Source: AV69 sp036498205
GTDB lineage: Bacteria; Verrucomicrobiota; Verrucomicrobiia; Chthoniobacterales; UBA10450
Assembly: GCA_036498205.1 (NCBI GenBank)
Contig: DASXIC010000141.1
Location: 1-6,265, forward strand
Direction of reading: 5' to 3'
Length of the DNA stretch: 6,265 bases
The translations under genes were made by a program, and so were the position numbers. This document shows, one piece after another, positions 1 to 5,823 of the stretch. A model generated the notes under the pieces. The model was not told the origin of the DNA. It worked only from the letters and a program-made list of their open reading frames with translations, and made no database searches. Numbering within the stretch: the stretch's first letter is position 1; each line of letters opens with the position of its first letter.

Positions 1-49
1 GGAGAGAAGGAGAAGGATTTTGGATTTCTTGGTTTCACTAATTCCAGAT

Positions 50-406
50 TCATTTCTCTTTACGTTTGTGAATGAGGAGCTTGTTACCGTCCGGATCCCG
101 AAATTGCGCCATCCAGCAAACCGGTGTTTCCGTTTTCTCCATGTCGAAGGCAACGCCACGCTCTTTCAGCTTCGCCATCGTCGTATCGAAGTCGTCCACT
201 TCGAAGGCGACGGTCGTCCCATCACGCGACGGTTGCCATGCCGGATGGCAACCAACTCCGATGGTCGTGCCGCCGAGATCGTACTCGACCCAGGCGCCTT
301 CCATTGCCGTGGTCGAGGGCTTTAGTTCGAGGGTTTCCTGATAAAACTTACGCGCTCGTTCCTTGTCCGAAACAGCGATAGCAACAAATGCGACTTCTTT
401 GATCAT
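50..406 (-). CDS. VOC (glyoxalase/bleomycin-resistance fold) family protein, copy 1
   Basis: A 118-residue protein with the length and pattern of a single-domain vicinal-oxygen-chelate (VOC) protein: two beta-alpha-beta-beta-beta modules. The first opens with VAFVAIAVSD followed by RARKFY (residues 5-22); the second starts near DGTTVAFEVDD (62-72) and ends in DPDGNKLLIHK (104-114). VOC members include glyoxalase I, ring-cleaving dioxygenases and antibiotic-binding proteins, so the fold does not give the substrate. The positions that usually hold metal ligands are not ligands here: the first-strand His position is Phe7 and the Glu three residues after DPDGN is Leu111. A metal-dependent glyoxalase is therefore unlikely; a binding protein or metal-free enzyme is possible. 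The start is well supported: the ATG overlaps the upstream VOC stop as ATGA, and an AAGGAG lies 7 nt before it. It is a clear paralogue of that upstream gene. Family is confident, function unknown. Confidence 0.9.
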   Translation of the reverse strand: MIKEVAFVAIAVSDKERARKFYQETLELKPSTTAMEGAWVEYDLGGTTIGVGCHPAWQPSRDGTTVAFEVDDFDTTMAKLKERGVAFDMEKTETPVCWMAQFRDPDGNKLLIHKRKEK

Positions 407-780
407 GACAGGACTCCTTCCTCAATTGGCGATTTCAATTTATGGATGATGATTTTATTACCATCGGGATCTTCGATTAATGCCATTCGACAAATGGGCG
501 ATTCCACTCGGTCATAGGAGACTTTCCACTCTTCCAACCGCGCAATAGCGTCTTCCAGATTCTGCACCTCAAGGGCAGCGCTCGTTCCATCATTCGACGG
601 CTTCCATTGCTCGCCGACACAACCAACCGCCACTGTCCCCTCGCCGATTGGATATTCCGTCCATTGGTCGCCTGTCATTTCCGGATCCGGCCGCAATCCG
701 AGCACGCCCTCATAAAATTCCCGTGCCCGTGTCATGTCTGTCACTGGAATTCCAACAAATGCGATGTTCGTTATTTTCAT
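403..780 (-). CDS. VOC (glyoxalase/bleomycin-resistance fold) family protein, copy 2
   Basis: A 125-residue VOC-fold protein, paralogous to the gene just downstream. They share the AFV-hydrophobic-V-(S/T)-D opening, RAR-x-FY, WxEY, VGC, W-x-PS-x-DGT, the C-x-MA segment and DPDGNK-hydrophobic-IHK near the C-terminus; about half the positions look identical by eye. As in the other copy, the usual first-module His is Phe8 and the usual Glu after DPDGN is Ile111, so a canonical metal site is missing. I chose the ATG at 780 because the VOC fold begins immediately there (MKITNIAFVG). The frame stays open to an ATG at 879 that overlaps the sucC stop as ATGA, which would add 33 basic, proline-containing residues unlike the family. 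Neither start has a good Shine-Dalgarno. It follows sucC with a 95-bp gap and its TGA overlaps the next gene's ATG. Substrate unknown. Confidence 0.88.
   Translation of the reverse strand: MKITNIAFVGIPVTDMTRAREFYEGVLGLRPDPEMTGDQWTEYPIGEGTVAVGCVGEQWKPSNDGTSAALEVQNLEDAIARLEEWKVSYDRVESPICRMALIEDPDGNKIIIHKLKSPIEEGVLS
414..419 (-). promoter_or_regulatory. Shine-Dalgarno sequence of the second VOC gene
   Basis: On the minus strand AAGGAG sits 7 nt upstream of the ATG at 406, inside the last codons of the preceding VOC gene. It is the only strong Shine-Dalgarno match I find in front of a gene in this window. It fixes the start of the downstream VOC gene and suggests that ribosomes can load internally as well as by stop/start coupling. 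Confidence 0.75.
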
Positions 781-875
781 CTTTTTGTTCGGTGGGTCGC
801 GCAACAACTGGCCGCAAGATGGATCATGCCTTGGTGCTGATTTTCGCGCGAGCGGGTGTTTCCAAAATGTGGATC

Positions 876-2063
876 TCATTTTGCCGCGGCTGCCTTTACT
901 GCTTTTTGCGCGGCATCAGCCAGGTCGTTGGCGGTAATTAAAGAGAGACCGCTTTCCTTCAGCAGCTTCTTTCCTTCTTTGACATTGGTGCCTTCAAGGC
1001 GAACAACCAGCGGCAGGGAGAGCTTCACTGTTTTTGCAGCGCTGATAATGCCCTGAGCGATGACATCGCATCTGGCGATCCCGCCAAAAATATTTACCAG
1101 AATTGCCTGGACGCGTTTGTCGGCAGCCAGGATTTTGAACGCCTCTGTAACCTGTTCTTCGGTCGCGCTGCCGCCGACGTCGAGAAAGTTCGCGGGACTT
1201 CCGCCGTAGTACTTGATAATGTCCATTGTGGCCATGGCCAGGCCGGCGCCGTTGACGAGACAGGCGATGTTGCCCTCCAACCCGATGTAATTGAGCCCAT
1301 GTTTTGAGGCCTCAACCTCGCGCGGATCTTCTTCCGCGGTATCGCGCATGGCGGCCACATCGGGGTGGCGATAGAGGGCGTTGTCGTCGAAATTGAATTT
1401 TGCGTCCAAGGCAAGGACGTCCCCGCTCGTGGTAACCACCAGTGGATTTACCTCGACCATCGAGCAATCGAAACCGACAAAGGTACGATAAAGCCCGTCA
1501 AAAAGTTTCGAGGCGGTCTTTAGTTGTGACGATTCAAAACCGAGTTGTTTAGCCAGTTTGCGCGCTTGGAACGGTTGCAATCCCGCCAGCGGATCGATCG
1601 ATTCACGAATAATTTTCTCTGGCGATTTAGCGGCCACAGTTTCGATCTCGACGCCGCCCTCCTTGCTTGCCACTATCAGCGGAGCTGCGGTCGCGCGATC
1701 GAGCAAAATGGCAAAATACGTTTCGCGCGAGATCTGCGCCGATTCAGCGACCAGCACTTTACTGACCACGCGACCACCCGGTCCTGTTTGATGAGTGACC
1801 AGTGTTTGCCCCAGCATCCTGCTCGCAACCTGGCGAACTTCTTCCGGCGTTTTGCAAATGTGTACACCGCCTTTAAATCCATTGGCAAAGGTCCCCTTCC
1901 CTCTTCCGCCGGCGTGAATCTGCGCCTTCACCACTGCTTCAGCAGGTGCGATTTCCCGGGCGATTCCCTCTGCTTCCTCCGGCGTCGACGCGACTTTTCC
2001 GCGGGTGGTAGCAACGCCGTAACGCTGGAGTAATTCCCTGGCTTGATATTCGTGGATGTTCAT
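876..2063 (-). CDS. sucC: Succinyl-CoA ligase (ADP/GDP-forming), beta subunit
   Basis: The 395-residue product matches the beta subunit of succinyl-CoA synthetase along its whole length (E. coli SucC is 388). With the alpha subunit SucD it interconverts succinyl-CoA plus NDP and phosphate with succinate, CoA and NTP, the substrate-level phosphorylation step of the TCA cycle, in the cytoplasm. The N-terminal ATP-grasp domain begins MNIHEYQARELL and carries VVKAQIHAGGRGKG (44-57, Lys46 and the glycine loop contacting nucleotide). The metal-binding pair is Asn206 in EVNPL and Asp220 in ALDAKFNFDDNAL. The C-terminal ligase domain shows GLEGNIACLVNGAGLAMATMD (261-281), FLDVGG (293-298) and NIFGGIARCDVIA (324-336). 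The start at 2063 is set by the conserved NIHEYQ; 14 codons upstream are open but non-conserved. No sucD follows in this window; two VOC genes occupy its usual place. It lies 82 bp after the PPK2 gene. Confidence 0.97.
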   Translation of the reverse strand: MNIHEYQARELLQRYGVATTRGKVASTPEEAEGIAREIAPAEAVVKAQIHAGGRGKGTFANGFKGGVHICKTPEEVRQVASRMLGQTLVTHQTGPGGRVVSKVLVAESAQISRETYFAILLDRATAAPLIVASKEGGVEIETVAAKSPEKIIRESIDPLAGLQPFQARKLAKQLGFESSQLKTASKLFDGLYRTFVGFDCSMVEVNPLVVTTSGDVLALDAKFNFDDNALYRHPDVAAMRDTAEEDPREVEASKHGLNYIGLEGNIACLVNGAGLAMATMDIIKYYGGSPANFLDVGGSATEEQVTEAFKILAADKRVQAILVNIFGGIARCDVIAQGIISAAKTVKLSLPLVVRLEGTNVKEGKKLLKESGLSLITANDLADAAQKAVKAAAAK

Positions 2064-2107
2064 CGCGCCGAGATGGTGAGGACTAAGCGCGGAACTCCGT
2101 CGCAATC

Positions 2108-2147
2108 AATCGATTTCTGGTTGGAAGATATTCAAGTGGAATCGATT
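2108..2147. repeat. Two AATCGATT palindromes spaced 32 bp upstream of sucC
   Basis: The perfect 8-bp palindrome AATCGATT occurs at 2108-2115 and again at 2140-2147, 32 bp centre to centre, or about three helical turns. Both lie in the 82-bp gap between the PPK2 gene and sucC; the second runs into the PPK2 stop codon. A third copy is at 3175-3182 inside the small membrane-protein gene. The spacing would suit a pair of protein-binding sites on one DNA face, but no regulator is known for this motif here and chance is not excluded. I see no convincing sigma-70 promoter in this gap. Confidence 0.35.
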
Positions 2148-2949
2148 ATTCGATGGTGACCGTTTTCGGATCGAATGGAAGCCTGGGAAAGCGCGGTTTC
2201 ATCTTTTTCAGGACATCGAAAACAGTCTCGGTGACAGCGAGATTACGTGCCCATTTGTGATTAGCTGGAACGATGTACCAGGGCGCGTCCTTGGTGGAGC
2301 AGCGACTGATCGCATCTTCGTAAGCTCGCTGATAATCATCCCAAAGCGCCCGTTCCTTCAAATCACTCAAATTAAATTTCCACTGTTTTTTCGGATCCTG
2401 AAGGCGCGCCTCGAGACGCCTTTTTTGTTCGTCTCGGGAGATGTGAAGCATGAACTTTAGGATCGTGGTCCCATTCTCAGTCAGGATTTGTTCGAAATCG
2501 TTGATTTCTTCGTAACGACGTTTCCACACTTTTTTCTTCACCAACTTGTGCACACGCACGATGAGCACATCTTCATAATGGGAACGATTCCAGATCCCGA
2601 TCATTCCTTTTGCCGGCGTCGCCTTGTGCGCCCGCCACAGAAAATCGTGGTCGAGCTCGGTTTGCGTAGGAGTCTTAAAAGCCGCGACCCGGACTCCTGC
2701 GGGATTGAGGCCGTGACACAGATTTTTGATGGAACCATCCTTTCCGCCGGTGTCCATGCCTTGAACAACTATGAGAAGGCTGCAGCCGCGGTCGGCGTAA
2801 AAAACTTGTTGCAACTCGAACAGTTTTTCGTGCAGCTCCGAAACTCGCGCGAGCGCTTCTTCCTTCGCTGCGCCTGCGGTGTCGTCCGGATCGATTTTCG
2901 ACAGATCAATCTTCCGTCCCGGGCGCGCGAGGACAATTGCCGTTTTCAT
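2146..2949 (-). CDS. PPK2-family polyphosphate:nucleotide phosphotransferase
   Basis: From the ATG at 2949 this is a 267-residue protein, the usual size of single-domain PPK2 enzymes. They move phosphate between inorganic polyphosphate and AMP, ADP or other nucleotides in the cytoplasm. The Walker A loop is GMDTGGKDG (64-72), preceded by the strand LLIVVQ. The Walker B region is GIWNRSHYEDV (118-128). The lid segment RRLEARLQDPKKQWKF (178-193) supplies the basic residues typical of the family, and DAPWYIVPANHKWARN (221-236) is the conserved C-terminal motif. The overall pattern, including FKTPTQTELDHDFLWR (91-106), resembles the TIGR03709-type subfamily (class I or III in PPK2 nomenclature). 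Whether it prefers AMP, ADP or both cannot be read from sequence by eye. A GTG at 3036 would add 29 residues with no family counterpart and run into the divergent spacer, so I prefer 2949. First gene of the leftward set, followed by sucC. Confidence 0.94.
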   Translation of the reverse strand: MKTAIVLARPGRKIDLSKIDPDDTAGAAKEEALARVSELHEKLFELQQVFYADRGCSLLIVVQGMDTGGKDGSIKNLCHGLNPAGVRVAAFKTPTQTELDHDFLWRAHKATPAKGMIGIWNRSHYEDVLIVRVHKLVKKKVWKRRYEEINDFEQILTENGTTILKFMLHISRDEQKRRLEARLQDPKKQWKFNLSDLKERALWDDYQRAYEDAISRCSTKDAPWYIVPANHKWARNLAVTETVFDVLKKMKPRFPRLPFDPKTVTIE

Positions 2950-3048
2950 TTCGCAAAGATGAGATACAAGAACTCGATTAGCTATCGGCTGTGATGCGCC
3001 TTTTAGCTTTGTGCTTTCCCGTTGACCTCGGCGCACGCTGGCGTTGCA
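2950..3048. promoter_or_regulatory. Divergent intergenic region, presumed promoters for both gene sets
   Basis: These 99 bp separate the leftward PPK2 gene from the rightward membrane-protein gene, so at least one promoter in each direction is expected here or within the flanking coding ends. I find no clear -35/-10 pair with proper spacing. A TAGCTAT stretch near 2981 is AT-rich enough to be a -10 on either strand but lacks a good partner. The inference rests on gene orientation. Confidence 0.35.
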
Positions 3049-3363
3049 ATGCAGTCCATGCCGGACCTTACAGGTGGAATTATCAGCGGACTGGTTTTCG
3101 GCGCTATTTCGGTGGTGTTGATGTTACCTCTGCCATTTGCCCACAAAACAACGGCCCTGCTGGCGGCCTTTGCTAATCGATTTGCCATCGGTCTGGTCGT
3201 CGGGTGTGTCGTTCTCCCGTGGCCGGGCTGGATTATTGGTTTGGCTTTCGGTCTACTTCTTAGCCTACCTGACGCCCTCATTACGAAAGTATATGCGCCG
3301 ATTCTGATCGTGGGCGCGGCAGGAGGAGTTATCATCGGTGGCGTGCTTCACGGCTGGCGTTAA
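3049..3363 (+). CDS. Small polytopic membrane protein of unknown function
   Basis: A 104-residue, very hydrophobic, glycine-rich protein. Four probable membrane helices are visible: about residues 8-27 (LTGGIISGLVFGAISVVLML), 43-58, 60-75 (GWIIGLAFGLLLSLPD) and 83-100 (APILIVGAAGGVIIGGVL). Short polar loops AHKTT (31-35) and ITKVY (78-82) lie between them. Many small-x-x-x-small spacings suggest tight helix packing, perhaps in an oligomer. There is no signal peptide separate from the first helix and no catalytic motif. I recognise a general resemblance to small membrane proteins seen in various bacteria but cannot name a family. The start is uncertain: ATG at 3049, ATG at 3058 (101 residues) and TTG at 3022 (113 residues) are all open and none has a Shine-Dalgarno; I take the first ATG. 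It is the first gene of the rightward set, 73 bp before the phosphohexomutase gene. Confidence 0.7.
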   Translation: MQSMPDLTGGIISGLVFGAISVVLMLPLPFAHKTTALLAAFANRFAIGLVVGCVVLPWPGWIIGLAFGLLLSLPDALITKVYAPILIVGAAGGVIIGGVLHGWR

Positions 3364-3436
3364 CGGCGCGAGCCCATGCGCGCCCGGATCCAGAGTGTGA
3401 AATAGGCAACCGCGTCACGCTTGCGGGTCGCGTGTA

Positions 3437-5461
3437 ATGCGATTCCGTATCGCAATGATTGCTGGCACGAAAGCGAACAATCGAGAAGAACTCTTGCAGA
3501 CGATCAACGGCGCGATCGGGCCAGAGAAACTGCGACCCGATGCGGCGACCAACATTCGAAAACTTCTTGCCGGTGCGGAGACTGATTTTTATGTGCGAGT
3601 CGTCAGCGAACTTGCTCAGGCGAGCGAGTGGTCGGAATTGAACGATCGGTTTTACAAGACGCTCGCGTTCGGGACCGGCGGATTGCGTGGTCGAACGATT
3701 GGAAAAATCGTTACCGCATCGGAACGGGGCTCCCCAACCGCACTCGGGCGCCCTGAATACCCGTGTGTGGGAACGAACGCGATGAATTACTACAATATCA
3801 GTCGCGCAACTCAGGGACTGGTGTCTTACGTAAAAAAGTGGCGCGCGGAGCAACAAGCCACCGGCCGTGCCAAAATTGTTATCGCCCACGATACCCGGCA
3901 TTTCTCAGGCGATTTCACCGAACTGGCAGCACGAGTCGTGTCTGAGCAAGACTGCGAAGCTGTGGTCTTTGATGGTCCGCGTTCCACGCCGGAGCTTTCT
4001 TTTGCGGTCCGCTACCTCAATGCAGACGCCGGTATTGTAATTACCGCGAGTCACAATCCGCCGCATGACAATGGATATAAAGTTTACTTTAGCGACGGCG
4101 CGCAGGTGATCGAACCGCATGCAAGCGGAATTATTGCGGAGGTGAACGCGGTAGTCGGCAATGCGCCTTTAACGCGCGGAAAACCCGGGCGAATAACAAG
4201 AACTGGGCAGGAGATCGACCGCGCTTACATGGAAAGACTGGAGACTTTGATCCTTGACCGCGAGTTAGTGGCGAACGCGAGTGCGTTGAAAATCGTCTAC
4301 ACCCCGATCCACGGTACCGGTGGCGTGATCATTAAACCGATGCTGCAGAAACTCGGATTGAATTTTCTCGTTGTCCCGGAGCAGGACCAATTTGACGGGC
4401 GTTTCCCGACAGTGACTTCGCCAAATCCAGAAAATGCCGAGGCGTTGAAACTAGGGATTGAATTGGCGCAGCGCGAAGGGGCCGACCTTGTCATTGCGAC
4501 CGATCCGGATTGCGATCGTGTCGGTATCGCGGTGCGCAGCACGGATGACAAATTTCAATTGTTATCCGGAAATCAAATCGGTTCGTTGATGGCGTATTAC
4601 CGCATAAAGGCGCTGTTCGATCTCGGTGTGCTGACCAGAGAAAATGCGTCGCGCGCGGTAATCATCAAAACATTTGTAACCACCGATCTTCAGAAAGCGA
4701 TCGCGGAGAAGTTCGGCGTGCGATCGATAGAAACCCTAACCGGTTTTAAGTATATCGGTGCGAAGCTGGCAAAGTACGAAGATGCGCTTGATGGAAGTAG
4801 AACGCTGCCGTCTGCGCCGGATGGGGGTCGCCCTTATCGCGAGTTAAGCGAAGAGGAAACACGACAACGACGTTTGGCGGATTCCGCCTTCTACGTTTTC
4901 GGTGGAGAGGAAAGTTACGGCTACAGCGGCGCTGATTTCGTCCGGGACAAGGATGGCAACGGTGCGGCAATCATGTTCTGCGAGGTCGCGGCCTACGCCA
5001 AGGCGAATGGCCAGAGCGTTGTCGAGTTGCTGGACGCGATTTACTGCGAGTTCGGTTATTTCGAGGAGAAGAGCCAGTCGCTCGTGTTCGAAGGAGCGGA
5101 CGGCGCCGAGAAGATTGGTCACCTTCTCCAGTCTTATGATGAGAATCCGCCGCGCGAAATCCTTGGTCGCGCGGTAATTGGCATCCGGAATTTTGAGAAT
5201 GACGAGATCAGGGACACTGAAGGCGATCTTATTCCCAAGGAAAAAATGTTGATGTTCGAATTGGCGGATAAAACGCGAATCGCGGTTCGCGGTTCGGGGA
5301 CGGAACCAAAAATAAAATATTACCTTTTCGGCCAGCGTACCGCGGAGGAGGGAAAGTTATCGCCGGAAGAACTGGAACAAGCCAAGGTGGAAGTTGGGCA
5401 ACGTCTGGCGGCGCTGTGGGACTGGCTAAGAAATGACGCCAACCGACGTTTGGAAAAATAA
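3437..5461 (+). CDS. Phosphoglucomutase/phosphomannomutase (alpha-D-phosphohexomutase)
   Basis: A 674-residue member of the alpha-D-phosphohexomutase superfamily, which interconverts hexose 1- and 6-phosphates through a phosphoserine and a hexose 1,6-bisphosphate intermediate in the cytoplasm. All four signatures are present in order. GTGGLRGR (79-86) opens domain 1. TASHNPPHDNGYK (203-215) holds the catalytic Ser205. DPDCDRVGIAV (356-366) is the Mg-binding loop of domain 2. GGEESYGY (489-496) is the sugar-binding loop of domain 3, and RGSGTEPKIKYYLFG (618-632) the phosphate-binding loop of domain 4. GEESYGY and FVRDKDGNGA resemble the PgcA-type phospho-sugar mutases, so glucose and/or mannose phosphates are the likely substrates; the choice cannot be made by eye. 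It is longer than typical members (about 570-600), mainly through extra segments around 88-110 and 448-483. The start is the first ATG; an ATG six codons later (3455) is equally possible, and neither has a Shine-Dalgarno. Confidence 0.95.
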   Translation: MRFRIAMIAGTKANNREELLQTINGAIGPEKLRPDAATNIRKLLAGAETDFYVRVVSELAQASEWSELNDRFYKTLAFGTGGLRGRTIGKIVTASERGSPTALGRPEYPCVGTNAMNYYNISRATQGLVSYVKKWRAEQQATGRAKIVIAHDTRHFSGDFTELAARVVSEQDCEAVVFDGPRSTPELSFAVRYLNADAGIVITASHNPPHDNGYKVYFSDGAQVIEPHASGIIAEVNAVVGNAPLTRGKPGRITRTGQEIDRAYMERLETLILDRELVANASALKIVYTPIHGTGGVIIKPMLQKLGLNFLVVPEQDQFDGRFPTVTSPNPENAEALKLGIELAQREGADLVIATDPDCDRVGIAVRSTDDKFQLLSGNQIGSLMAYYRIKALFDLGVLTRENASRAVIIKTFVTTDLQKAIAEKFGVRSIETLTGFKYIGAKLAKYEDALDGSRTLPSAPDGGRPYRELSEEETRQRRLADSAFYVFGGEESYGYSGADFVRDKDGNGAAIMFCEVAAYAKANGQSVVELLDAIYCEFGYFEEKSQSLVFEGADGAEKIGHLLQSYDENPPREILGRAVIGIRNFENDEIRDTEGDLIPKEKMLMFELADKTRIAVRGSGTEPKIKYYLFGQRTAEEGKLSPEELEQAKVEVGQRLAALWDWLRNDANRRLEK

Positions 5462-5500
5462 GACGCTCGACACTTTTCGTTTCACGGGAAAGCTTCCATC

Positions 5501-5815
5501 GTGTCGCACGAGATTAACCTGAGCGGAGGTGAAATTACCCTCTTGAAAACAATCGGCCTTTCCGGTGCGGCCATGGCCGGCAAAGTATTGGTCGAGCGCG
5601 CCGATGAACTCGAAGCCGGCGAATTGATCGATACCCTCGACGGCCTGGTGACGATGGGTTACGTGCTGTCGAATCGGCCCAACGTTCGAAGCACGGAAGA
5701 CATCCAACGCGCTTTTTTTCGTGTTAATCCATCTTACATAAAAGAGCTGCGTGACGTCCTGCACCCGGCTCGCCGACAGGCGCGCGAACAACGCGAGCGC
5801 CGCCGGCGCAGCTAA
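5501..5815 (+). CDS. Small protein with probable winged-helix fold and basic tail
   Basis: A 104-residue soluble protein beginning at GTG. A possible weak Shine-Dalgarno, GGGAAAG at 5486-5492, lies 8 nt before it. The pattern suggests a winged-helix domain: helix 11-19 (EITLLKTIG), helix 23-34 (AAMAGKVLVERA), a longer helix 38-52 (EAGELIDTLDGLVTM), then GYVLSN leading to two strands and a final helix near 77-87 (PSYIKELRDVL). The last 15 residues are strongly basic (ARRQAREQRERRRRS), which would suit nucleic-acid binding. I cannot assign a named family; I have a sense that similar proteins occur in verrucomicrobia but cannot verify it. It could equally be a protein-interaction module. It is packed between the phosphohexomutase (39 bp upstream) and lnt (8 bp downstream), so co-transcription is likely. 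Codon pattern and reading-frame length support a real gene. Confidence 0.72.
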   Translation: MSHEINLSGGEITLLKTIGLSGAAMAGKVLVERADELEAGELIDTLDGLVTMGYVLSNRPNVRSTEDIQRAFFRVNPSYIKELRDVLHPARRQAREQRERRRRS

Positions 5816-5823
5816 GCCCGACA

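Noticed and set aside
20..325. Plus-strand frames opposite the VOC genes
   Set aside because: They mirror conserved VOC codons on the other strand; composition is arginine/histidine-rich and no fold is apparent.
1545..2033. A 162-residue plus-strand reading frame opposite sucC
   Set aside because: It is antisense to the strongly conserved sucC, has no recognisable domain and an arginine/cysteine-rich composition typical of shadow frames.
2064..2145. A sigma-70 promoter for sucC (TTGAAT then CGATTG at 17-bp spacing on the minus strand)
   Set aside because: The -10 match is too poor to claim, so the gap is reported only for its palindromes.
2488..2994. A 168-residue plus-strand frame opposite the PPK2 gene
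   Set aside because: Shadow of the conserved PPK2 coding sequence, with no recognisable domain of its own.
2950..3036. GTG start extending the PPK2 protein by 29 residues
   Set aside because: The extension has no counterpart in PPK2 proteins as I know them, and the 267-residue form from 2949 matches the usual family length.
3022..3048. TTG start for the small membrane protein
   Set aside because: Open but without a Shine-Dalgarno, and two in-frame ATG codons follow within 13 codons, closer to the first helix.
3332..3901. A 189-residue minus-strand frame opposite the start of the mutase gene
   Set aside because: It is antisense to the conserved domain 1 of the phosphohexomutase; no motif and no promoter or Shine-Dalgarno support.
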